A DNA stretch of 31,423 nucleotides. It comes from JBGCEZ01 sp045106735. Its GTDB lineage: Bacteria > Planctomycetota > Phycisphaerae > Phycisphaerales > SM1A02. The stretch is from the NCBI GenBank assembly GCA_045106735.1, contig JBGCEZ010000078.1, positions 1 to 31,423 on the forward strand, written 5' to 3'. Below the pieces are notes generated by a model that searched no databases, had not been told where the DNA came from, and was given only the letters and a program-made list of their open reading frames with translations. Made by a program: the position numbers and the translations under genes. This document shows, piece by piece, positions 16,401 through 22,701 of the stretch. The stretch's first letter is position 1, and every line of letters starts with the position of its first letter.

Positions 16401-16789
16401 GGACCAAGGGTCTCGACGGCCTTCAGTTCTTCCTCGAGTTGCGACGTGTCGACTTCATTGGAGTTGACCACATCAGTCACCATGGCGGTGAGCTGATCTG
16501 CCCCGCGCAACAAGATCTCCATGCACCCCGGAGTGGGATTGAGCTCTTGATTTCGGATCAGGTTGAGGACGTTCTCCATCTCGTGGGCCAGGCCGCCGAT
16601 GCGCTGCAGGCCGCAGAACCCGGCGGTTCCTTTGATGGAGTGGATGTTGCGGAAGACCTTGTTGACGAGGTCAACGTCGATGTTCTCGCCGTTCTCCTCG
16701 ATGGTCAGGAAGTCGTTCTCGAGGTCAGCGACCGCTTCGGTCGCCTCGATCACAAAGGATTCCAGGACTTCGTCGTATTCGATGGACAT
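13397..16789 (-). CDS. cheA: Hybrid chemotaxis histidine kinase CheA with C-terminal receiver
   Basis: The protein is 1130 residues from the ATG at 16789 (GGAGG upstream), well above the ~650-750 of classical CheA. The domains in order are as follows. HPt, about 1-110, has phosphorylatable H50 in 'HSIKGTAGF'. A segment at about 170-290 that I do not recognise is flanked by Ala/Pro/Ser/Thr-rich linkers. A dimerisation helix pair spans about 385-450. The ATPase, about 455-630, has N497 in 'LIRNACDHG', 'DDGAGID' and 'GRGVGMD'. A CheW-like P5 domain, about 632-820, carries a ~55-residue Pro/Ala-rich insert. A second, degenerate CheW-like domain lies at about 835-975. A receiver, about 988-1108, has D1043 in 'LILTDIEMPNMNG'. 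It would autophosphorylate on H50 under receptor control and pass phosphate to CheY, CheB and its own receiver, which may act as a phosphate sink. It lies between the STAS gene and cheW. Confidence 0.95.
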   Translation of the reverse strand: MSIEYDEVLESFVIEATEAVADLENDFLTIEENGENIDVDLVNKVFRNIHSIKGTAGFCGLQRIGGLAHEMENVLNLIRNQELNPTPGCMEILLRGADQLTAMVTDVVNSNEVDTSQLEEELKAVETLGPPEHRDANATAATAASSGAGSDEAPAPEGDGSPSSDSADDNGPFSLNDDDDVYDVMLPDGSVAFLMIPTGSMNEHRRDGRHIHLLTLDLIAEQRGDERHPAMLLQELEENGSILQAYVSTGAVPPIETSIAEQLEFIVLYASATSSSELADLFDVNPASVTPIAEAAGSGDPIAAGGIGLGLSLGVPIAATDDSDDIAAIAAELDAAPPAASPAPEAATAADGPASTAPSGSGSTSAAKPDTPRAETPQAQQFLRVSVQNLDTLMNLAGELVLSRNQLNQGVSNEDGEESLESIAARIDRITSELQEAIMQTRMQPVGAVFNKFPRIVRDLSKQLDKQIELDIHGKEVELDKSIIEAIGDPLTHLIRNACDHGVEVPDARISKGKEGEGRVVMRAFHQAGKVFITIEDDGAGIDPDKMRANATKKGLMNEDEAQALSDSDAQMLIFHPGFSTAAAITDVSGRGVGMDVVRTNIEMLGGSIEIQSEVNVGTTFRIQLPLTLAIIPSLVVVNGDNRYAIPQTNISELMRVKPEDISERIGRIDDAEVLRLRGDLLPLISLRQVMKDPRIVDPGRKPKTKDTDAASSPSAPAPAPVAATATAEVDGDERPKCPPGMEPSSMIGEPEAINIIVIEAGTLRYGLVVDDVADSQEIVVKPLGRHMKNCQTLAGATILGDGDIALILDLTGVANHGRLSKRADRANAQREALDSDGISVEMQSSLIFSNHSTELFAVPTALISRIERVAAADLGKLGGKDILQYSGHSLPLISLEHHVNVLPREEHDHYHVVVFTFAGSDIGLIAPQLVDIHGISTQIDQVTFSEPGIIGSVIENERPVRIVDVVTLGRTAYPDRFVDESPKAVSRGPVSILLAEDSNFFRRQVISFLESDGYEVVGCEDGQIAWDVLQDPDRTFDLILTDIEMPNMNGVELTATIRADPMTAHLPIIALSSLSSDEDIKKARNAGVNDYQIKMDRDELLKAISTQLDAYRERAGLGVNAAAATGVPA

Positions 16790-16805
16790 GGTGCTGGCTC
16801 CTCCG

Positions 16806-17114
16806 TCAGGCCGTGTCGGAAATGCGATAGAACTCGTCAAAGCCGAGCCGATCGAGCATTGCTCGGTCGGCGTCATCGGCCGTCGACACGGTCAAATCCT
16901 TGCCGCGATCGCTTGCGGCAAGCCAAGTCTGGACCACCACGGCAAGCATGGGGCCGGTGAGCGGGGAAGCATTGGCCAGATCCAGCGTGATGCCGGCGTC
17001 CTGGTGCTCCTGAAGTGCTCCGGCCATGGCCTCGCGAAACCCGCATGGATCCACGGGTTCGTCGCTGCCGAATCGGATACTGATATTGCCGCTGTCGTCG
17101 AGTTCGTACGTCAT
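16806..17114 (-). CDS. STAS-domain protein at the head of the chemotaxis operon
   Basis: The protein has 102 residues from the ATG at 17114. The fold pattern fits a small STAS domain (anti-sigma-factor-antagonist or MlaB-like): an N-terminal strand 'GNISIRF', a helix, 'GITLDLANASPLTGPMLAVV', which is the usual central strand plus loop where a phosphorylatable Ser may lie, then a helix, the strand 'KDLTVSTADD' and a final helix ending in 'FDEFYRI'. The pattern 'LDLANASPLTG' resembles the 'LDLSxVxxIDSSG' motif, with Ser/Thr in the loop. It lies 16 nt before cheA, so the two are almost certainly co-transcribed. Its partner and role in chemotaxis are not known from sequence. Regulation of CheA or localisation of the array would be guesses. 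Confidence 0.7.
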   Translation of the reverse strand: MTYELDDSGNISIRFGSDEPVDPCGFREAMAGALQEHQDAGITLDLANASPLTGPMLAVVVQTWLAASDRGKDLTVSTADDADRAMLDRLGFDEFYRISDTA

Positions 17115-17517
17115 GGTGACGGCGAGCCCCCTGAGAGTCGTTGGAGTGGTGGTCCCGGCACAAGGCGTGCTGAATCGCAACCTCGTCATCGCAGTCGGTC
17201 AACTGAAGAGCGGTTTCCGGTGTTCGCGCGTCTGGCGACCGACGGGTGCGTTCTCGCGGACATTCTTCGACCGCTCGCGCAATGCTTGCGCCGCGGTGGG
17301 TGGATATTGGACCTCGGAGCCGGGACGGCCGGTCCGGCGGGCGACGCGTGCATTCGTGTCGTGCTTGCGGCGGCAGGCTGTGCGGGTCTCGTGGCTCGTC
17401 CGCGAGGCACCCGAATCGATCGGTGTGTTCTTTTTCACCTTCGCCGAGACTCGAGACGAAGTAGTGGTCGCAGGCGACCGATGTCATGTCCACACCTGTC
17501 CGGAGAATCAGGGGACC
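17115..17517. other. Divergent intergenic region between the che operon and cheY
   Basis: This 403-bp gap must hold promoters for both directions. No convincing gene lies in it. A perfect palindrome GGTCGC-AG-GCGACC (17466-17479) lies 38 nt before the cheY start and could be an operator. On the minus strand, a TTGACC with a weak -10-like sequence 17 bp further may serve the STAS-cheA operon. No clear flagellar sigma28 signature was noticed by eye. Confidence 0.35.
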
Positions 17518-17898
17518 ATGAAGATCCTCACTGTCGACGATTCCGCTACCGCTCGTCTCATCGTCAAGCAGACGATGGAAGGCGAGGGGCACACCGTTCT
17601 GGAAGCTCCCGACGGCGCCGTGGCGTTGTCTGTTCTCAAGGCCCAGCCGTCGATCGATTTGATCGTCCTCGACTGGAACATGCCGGTGATGAACGGACTC
17701 GAATGCCTCAAGGCGATCCGGCGGAATCCAGAGTTCAAATCCGTCAAGGTGGTGATGTGCACCACGGAAGCAGAGAAGGCTTCGATCATGGCGGCCATCA
17801 AAGCTGGGGCGAACGGCTACGTTCTGAAGCCCGTCACCAGCGAGTCGCTCATTGCCGGCGTCAACAAGGCGCTTGGGGTCGTGAAGCGTCAGGCCTAG
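17518..17898 (+). CDS. cheY: CheY single-domain response regulator
   Basis: The protein has 126 residues and is a stand-alone receiver. The acidic pair is D7/D8 ('TVDDSATARLIV'). The phosphorylation site is D52 in 'VLDWNMPVMNGLE', T82/T83 supply the conserved switch hydroxyl, and K104 is the conserved lysine in 'YVLKPV'. The 'DWNMPxMxG' variant is typical of CheY proteins. Phospho-CheY would carry the signal from CheA to the motor or another output, which is not in the window. GGGG lies just before the ATG. It is divergent from the STAS-cheA operon and is followed by the CheX-like gene 97 nt downstream on the same strand. Confidence 0.93.
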   Translation: MKILTVDDSATARLIVKQTMEGEGHTVLEAPDGAVALSVLKAQPSIDLIVLDWNMPVMNGLECLKAIRRNPEFKSVKVVMCTTEAEKASIMAAIKAGANGYVLKPVTSESLIAGVNKALGVVKRQA

Positions 17899-17995
17899 GA
17901 GACACGCTCGTCAAGAACGGGTCTCACTCGAATTGATCGAATCGGCCGGCGCCTCGGGTGTCCGGAGCCAGTCCACCGAATCAGGGATTGCTAGC

Positions 17996-18484
17996 ATGAG
18001 CGCGGACGGCGCAACGACGGAATCGGAGCAGGCAAAGCTCCTGAAGGCCTTCTTTTTGGGCGTGCACACGCTCTTTGTCGAGCACCTCAAAGATGAGGTC
18101 AATGTGGCGGTTGAAGCCGCGCAAGAGCCGGGAGCGGACGACATCATGGGCGAGGTCACCTTCGATGGTGGCGTCGAGGGCCATGTGCGAATTCGTTTCC
18201 CGCGAGAGGCGGCACGGGCCATCATCAGCAAGTACACCGGTCTGCCGGAAGTGCCCGATGCGATCTTCGGGGATGCCGTCGGCGAACTCGTGAACGTCAT
18301 CGTCGGCCGCGCCAAGTCCAGCCTCGACGGTGGATACGTCAGCATGTCGACGCCGCGGGTGCTCGACGGCGAACTCCCGGCTCGCCAGCCGGGTGACGAG
18401 CGCCACTTTGTCTGCTCCACTGGCTTCGGCACGGTGTGGATTGACTTCACGGCGACCGATCAGGGGCAGAAGGCCGCCGCCTGA
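17996..18484 (+). CDS. CheX-like CheY-P phosphatase
   Basis: The protein has 162 residues from the ATG at 17996 (AGGG upstream). An in-frame TTG at 17933 is less likely. It has the CheX/CheC fold signature: two beta strands 'GEVTFDGGVEGHVRIRFP', then a helix with 'GDAVGELVNVIVGRAKSSL' in which E97 and N100 form the E-x-x-N catalytic pair used by CheC, CheX and FliY to dephosphorylate CheY-P. The C-terminal part ('RHFVCSTGFGTVWIDF') completes the sheet. CheX proteins have one ExxN motif, as here, while CheC has two. It follows cheY on the same strand, so signal termination is the natural role. It ends before a strong stem-loop. Confidence 0.8.
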   Translation: MSADGATTESEQAKLLKAFFLGVHTLFVEHLKDEVNVAVEAAQEPGADDIMGEVTFDGGVEGHVRIRFPREAARAIISKYTGLPEVPDAIFGDAVGELVNVIVGRAKSSLDGGYVSMSTPRVLDGELPARQPGDERHFVCSTGFGTVWIDFTATDQGQKAAA

Positions 18485-18515
18485 GTCCGGTGACCGAACT
18501 GCGATCGAACAAGCG

Positions 18516-18548
18516 CGCCCGTGACCGGATTGAATCTGGTCACGGGCG
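18516..18548 (+). terminator. Strong stem-loop after the CheX-like gene
   Basis: CGCCCGTGACC (18516-18526) pairs perfectly with GGTCACGGGCG (18538-18548) around an 11-nt loop, 31 nt past the stop. Only TT follows rather than a T-run, so it may be a weak terminator or a 3'-end-stabilising hairpin. Confidence 0.5.
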
Positions 18549-18700
18549 TTGCTGCGCACGCATGGCCAGATCGGATCGACTTGGGGCTCGGGCTCTTCGT
18601 GAAGCGAGTGTCGCGAGCGGGTTTGGTCGGCGTGATCGGTAAAAGCGAAGGTCGGATGAACGTTTTGCGGATTTGCGCGGACGACTCGCTGGATTGCGAT

Positions 18701-18781
18701 GACTTCTCTTGAAGTCGCCAGGGAACACCCGAGCAATTGGCCGCGGTTGCCGCGATACTAGGAGCTTCACCAACGGCTCCT
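18701..18781 (+). promoter_or_regulatory. Two hairpins in the leader of the PAS histidine kinase
   Basis: The gap 18485-18785 has no gene. Near its end are two perfect inverted repeats: GACTTC-TCTT-GAAGTC (18701-18716), and AGGAGC...GCTCCT (18760-18765 with 18776-18781), which ends 4 nt before the GTG start. The second hides an AGGAG that lies too far from the GTG to act as a normal ribosome-binding site. They may control expression of the kinase. No clear promoter was found. Confidence 0.35.
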
Positions 18782-18785
18782 CCCC

Positions 18786-21323
18786 GTGCATCAGCATCCC
18801 CTCCCTCGCCATACCGACGGCCGCTCGCCTCCCTCAGTGAAAGAACTGCTGGCGGATTTGCGTGCGATTGCGACGTGGCAGTACGCCCGTGAGCCGGCTG
18901 GTCCACTTGAGGCCTTGGTCGCTCGGTGTACGCACCGGCTGCCCGAAGCGGTCATGATTCTGGACGCGTCCTCAGATCCATCGGATCCGGTGGTGCTTTG
19001 GGTGAACGACAGCTTCTGCCGCATGACCGGTTACACCGGTGATGAGATTGTGGGGCGGACGATCTCGCTGTTTCACGGCGACCGAACGGAAGCTGCAGAA
19101 GTCCAGAGCCGTACGGATGCATGTCGAAGTGGAGTGGGTTGGGTTGGCGAGACATGGCTGGATCGAAAGAATGGGCAGCCCTTCTTGTTGCACGCGACCA
19201 TGGCCCCGGTTCGACCAGAAGAGTCGGCCTCGGCCGGTTGGTTCGTCTTGGTGGCGCGCGACGTAACCCAACAGCGGCGGGCGGATCAAGAACTCGCGCG
19301 TCGAACGCGGGAGCTGGAGACGATCACAACGCATTCGCCGGACGTCATTCTGCGATTGGACGAGAACGGGCGCTTTACGTATGCAAACGACGTTGCCGCT
19401 GAGGTGCTCGGCCTGCGACCGGGTGCGATGCAGCTGCGAACGTTGGAAGAGGTCGCCCGGCAGACCGCGGACCGAGATCAATTGGCCGAAGAGTTCCGTG
19501 CGGTCATTCGCGATCCGGAGCGGCGGACCGTCATTGTGCAATCGCCGTTCCCGCGGAGTGATCGCATGCTCGAAGTGCGAATGGTCCCCGAGTTCGGCGG
19601 CGCCGGAGTCGTCGAACATGTGGTGTGGTTCATTCGCGATGTCAGTGACCGAGTTCGCGCAGAAGAAGGACTGCGTGAGAGTGAAGAGCGCCGTTTGGGA
19701 GCCGTCGAGGCTCGGCTGCGCGAACGAGAGTTGGAGTTTCGTGACCTCGCCGAATCCGTTCCGGTCTACATTTGGATGACCGACGAACACGGGCAGAGCG
19801 TCTTTGTGAATCAGGCATGGGCGCGGTTTACGGCGGCAGAGGGAGAACCGGACTCAGATGCAGCGGTCGACTCGCGAGCGGAGTCGTCGAATACCGATAC
19901 CGATGCCGCAACGAGCGTTGCGAACGACTTGGCCGGCGAGGCAGAAGTTGAACCGAATGCTGCCGCGAGCAGCGAAGCCGACGGGTTGCCGGTCGCTGTT
20001 CCGATTCGTCCGGCGCTCGCAACCGATTGGCGGAGCCGCATCCATCCGGAGGATCTGCCGGGTTTCAATGACCTCTTCGCCGCCGCCTTGGATCAACAGA
20101 AGTCGTTTGAAATGGTGTGTCGCGTTCGCCGTGGCGACGGGACGTACAGGGCATTGGTGATGAACGGGATGCCTCGATTCGACGCATCTCGTTTCATCGG
20201 CGTGCTCGGGACCGGCGTCGACATCACCGGTCAGCGACATCGGGAAGAGATGCAGCGCATCGCCGTTGCCGAATTGGAGCATGCCTCACGTCTCACGATG
20301 GCCGGGCAGATGGCGGCGGCGATGGTGCACGAAATGAGTCAGCCGCTGAGCGCGCTGGCGGTGTTCATCGAGTTGGCGCATCGGCACCTGCTGGGAGTGC
20401 AGGGAATCGACGACGAATCCGGCGATCCGGTCGCCGATGCGTCGACCGTTGGCGAGACGTCGGTGACGCCAGTCGAGCCGTCGAGCGACCAAGAAGCAGT
20501 GGGCCGCGCGATGGCGTCGTTGCGAGACGCTCAGCGGAACGCTCTTCGAGCTGGCGTGTTGAGCCGAAACATGTTGCAGTTCGTGCGGCGCCGCGACCCA
20601 CGTCCGAGTCGTGTGGATTTTGGGGAGACCGTCCGCAAGAGCATGGGATTGATGCGAGCCGATGCATCCGATCATCAAGTGCGTCTCGACTACGATGGCA
20701 CGCTCGACGGCGTCAACATCGTTGCGGACCCCGTCGAGCTCGAGCAGGTGTTGTGCAATCTCACGCGGAACGCATGCGAGGCAATCGCATCTCGCCCCCA
20801 TGAGGGAGGCCGAATCGGCTTTTCCGGCAAGGTGCAAGGGACCCGGGCAATGCTCTGGGTGGAAGACAATGGGCCCGGGATCCCGGACTCAGTTCGTGAA
20901 ACAGTCTTTGAGCCGTTTCACACGATGAAGGAGACGGGGGTCGGACTCGGGCTCTGGATCTGTTGGAACATTCTCGAACGGTACGTGGGGACGATTCGAG
21001 TCGCGGAGTCCGGTCCCGACGGGACATCGTTCGAGATCGGACTTCACCTGGCACCGGAATCCGTTGACGGTTCTGGAGAAGCAAGCGGAAGCGGGAGCGG
21101 GGGATTGGGTGAGGTGATTTCGGTCGAAGAGATGCACGCGACGATCGCCGCGGCCCGTCCAGATGCACCGTTGGTGACGGTGGTCGAGGGGGCAGCCAAA
21201 GCGAACGGGCTCGGAGCGATGCGAAGTGGAACGCGGGAAGGAACGTCTTCGGACGCCGCGAGGAGGGTGCAGGAGGATCTGGCCTTGCCGGACAGTGACG
21301 GCAAGGTGTCTCCAATGGCGTAG
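18786..21323 (+). CDS. FixL-like PAS histidine kinase
   Basis: The protein has 845 residues from a GTG start without a good ribosome-binding site. A GTG at 18837 is an alternative. No membrane segment is seen, so it is cytoplasmic. It has three PAS domains: about 44-160 (with 'VLWVNDSFCRMTGY'), 175-285 ('VILRLDENGRFTYAND') and 310-485. The third carries a ~55-residue acidic Ala/Ser insert after 'WARFTAAEGEP'. The kinase core has H515 in 'MVHEMSQPLSALAVFIELAH', the FixL/HPK4-type 'HExxQPL' H-box, then N662 in 'LTRNACEA', 'DNGPGIP' and 'GVGLGLWI'. The H-box region also has an Asp/Ser/Thr-rich insert before 'RNALRAGVLSRNML'. A Gly/Ser-rich tail of about 85 residues (758-845) follows the ATPase, which is unusual. 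The next gene is a FixJ-type regulator and its likely partner. The signal sensed is unknown. No heme-binding His can be assigned safely. Confidence 0.9.
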   Translation: MHQHPLPRHTDGRSPPSVKELLADLRAIATWQYAREPAGPLEALVARCTHRLPEAVMILDASSDPSDPVVLWVNDSFCRMTGYTGDEIVGRTISLFHGDRTEAAEVQSRTDACRSGVGWVGETWLDRKNGQPFLLHATMAPVRPEESASAGWFVLVARDVTQQRRADQELARRTRELETITTHSPDVILRLDENGRFTYANDVAAEVLGLRPGAMQLRTLEEVARQTADRDQLAEEFRAVIRDPERRTVIVQSPFPRSDRMLEVRMVPEFGGAGVVEHVVWFIRDVSDRVRAEEGLRESEERRLGAVEARLRERELEFRDLAESVPVYIWMTDEHGQSVFVNQAWARFTAAEGEPDSDAAVDSRAESSNTDTDAATSVANDLAGEAEVEPNAAASSEADGLPVAVPIRPALATDWRSRIHPEDLPGFNDLFAAALDQQKSFEMVCRVRRGDGTYRALVMNGMPRFDASRFIGVLGTGVDITGQRHREEMQRIAVAELEHASRLTMAGQMAAAMVHEMSQPLSALAVFIELAHRHLLGVQGIDDESGDPVADASTVGETSVTPVEPSSDQEAVGRAMASLRDAQRNALRAGVLSRNMLQFVRRRDPRPSRVDFGETVRKSMGLMRADASDHQVRLDYDGTLDGVNIVADPVELEQVLCNLTRNACEAIASRPHEGGRIGFSGKVQGTRAMLWVEDNGPGIPDSVRETVFEPFHTMKETGVGLGLWICWNILERYVGTIRVAESGPDGTSFEIGLHLAPESVDGSGEASGSGSGGLGEVISVEEMHATIAAARPDAPLVTVVEGAAKANGLGAMRSGTREGTSSDAARRVQEDLALPDSDGKVSPMA

Positions 21324-21399
21324 GGGATACGCCACAATCATTTGATCGGTCCTCGGATTGGAAGCGCCGGGCCCGATGTTCTTTGGGTTAAATTTCAAC

Positions 21400-22050
21400 A
21401 TGATCAAGGAAGACAACGACTCAGTCGCCGTGGTTCGCGTTGTGGAGGACGACGCGGAGGCTCGGCGGAGCGTGGTGGAGTTGGCGCAGTCGCATGGATG
21501 GCGCGCCGTCGGTTACGGGGATGCCGAATCGTTTCTCACCGAATACGACGGTGGTGAGGTTGGATGCATCGTGCTCGACTTGCGGTTGCCGGATCGAAGT
21601 GGCTTGCAAGTCGTGGATGCGTTGGCCGAACGCGAGGGTCACGTGTCGCCGGTTGTCTTCATGACCGGGCACGGAGATTTGCCGACGGCCGTCGCTGCGA
21701 TGAAGAACACCCTGGTACGAGATTTCGTCGAGAAGCCGTTCGCGCCGTCTAAGTTGACCGGGGCCATCGAACGATCAATCGCCGTCGACCGGGACGTGGT
21801 TTCGCGTTGGCAGCGGATCGCCGCGGCGCGATCCTGCAGTCGCCGACTGAGCGAGCGAGAGCGCGAGGTGCTTGATGCCCTGATGGAGGGCAAGACCAAC
21901 AAGCAGATCGCCGTCGACCTGGGCGTCAGTCACAAGACTGTGTCGACGCATCGAACCCACGTACTCGAGAAGTTTGAATGCCAGTCGATTGTCGACGTGG
22001 CCCGGCTCTTGGAGTCGGCGGAAACTTGGGAGGCCGGTCAGTACGAGTGA
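21400..22050 (+). CDS. FixJ-family response regulator (receiver + LuxR HTH)
   Basis: The protein has 216 residues from the ATG at 21400. Upstream in-frame ATG (21376) and TTG (21358) codons are possible starts, and none has a strong ribosome-binding site. The receiver has D17/D18, phosphorylation site D60 in 'CIVLDLRLPDRSGL', T89 in 'FMTGHGDLP' and K112 in 'FVEKPF', all typical of FixJ/NodW regulators. The C-terminal LuxR-type helix-turn-helix begins at L150 ('LSEREREVLDALMEGKTNKQ') and includes 'VSHKTVSTHRTHVLEKF'. Phosphorylation by the upstream FixL-like kinase would promote dimerisation and promoter binding. It starts 76 nt after the kinase stop, so they form one unit. Target genes are unknown. 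Confidence 0.92.
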   Translation: MIKEDNDSVAVVRVVEDDAEARRSVVELAQSHGWRAVGYGDAESFLTEYDGGEVGCIVLDLRLPDRSGLQVVDALAEREGHVSPVVFMTGHGDLPTAVAAMKNTLVRDFVEKPFAPSKLTGAIERSIAVDRDVVSRWQRIAAARSCSRRLSEREREVLDALMEGKTNKQIAVDLGVSHKTVSTHRTHVLEKFECQSIVDVARLLESAETWEAGQYE

Positions 22051-22160
22051 TCCGGTTGTCGCCGCGGGGCGAATTGCCGTAGCCTGCGGCCAGTTGGCCT
22101 CGCGCGGATGGTCCGTCGGTGGGCCAGCCGTCGCCCGAGGTCTCGATTTTGGATCGCAGC

Positions 22161-22652
22161 ATGGCTCCCCTTATCGGCATCATCATGGGTTCCCAGTCTG
22201 ACTGGGCGACGATGGAGCACGCCGCCGCAACGCTGGACTCGCTGGGATTGGCCCACGAGTGCCGGGTCGTTTCGGCCCACCGCACTCCAGATCGACTCTT
22301 TGAGTACGCCGAGGCGGCGTCGGGGCGAGGTCTTCGGGTGATCATCGCCGGGGCCGGCGGCGCCGCGCATTTGCCCGGCATGGTGGCGGCAAAGACCAGC
22401 GTGCCGGTGCTCGGCGTGCCGGTCGAATCGCGGGTGCTACGAGGCGTGGATTCATTGCTCTCGATCGTCCAAATGCCAGCGGGGGTGGCGGTGGGAACGT
22501 TGGCCATCGGTCGCGCTGGCGCGGTGAACGCGGGGCTCTTGGCCGCCCAGATGATCGGGACCACGGACGCCGCGGTTCGGGCCCGGGTTGACGCGTGGCG
22601 ATCTGCCCAGACGGATCGGGTTCTGGCCGACGACATTCCGGGCAACGACTGA
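22161..22652 (+). CDS. purE: PurE, N5-carboxyaminoimidazole ribonucleotide mutase
   Basis: The protein has 163 residues from the ATG at 22161, with GGA upstream. It shows class I PurE signatures: 'IGIIMGSQSDW' (5-15) with S11 and D14, 'VVSAHRTPD' (37-44) with the proton-transferring H40, and 'IIAGAGGAAHLPGMVAAKT' (61-79), followed by 'VPVLGVPV'. It interconverts N5-CAIR and CAIR in de novo purine synthesis. It works after PurK, whose gene starts 50 nt downstream on the same strand. Confidence 0.95.
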   Translation: MAPLIGIIMGSQSDWATMEHAAATLDSLGLAHECRVVSAHRTPDRLFEYAEAASGRGLRVIIAGAGGAAHLPGMVAAKTSVPVLGVPVESRVLRGVDSLLSIVQMPAGVAVGTLAIGRAGAVNAGLLAAQMIGTTDAAVRARVDAWRSAQTDRVLADDIPGND

Positions 22653-22701
22653 TCCCGTTCGGGTATCGGATTCCACTCGACCCGGCTCTCGGAGTATTCG
22701 C

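Noticed and set aside
17221..17460. Plus-strand segment reading 'GGWILDLGAGTAG', like a methyltransferase motif
   Set aside because: There is no start with a ribosome-binding site and no other methyltransferase motif. The frame breaks into nonsense before cheY, so a chance Gly-rich string in GC-rich DNA is more likely.
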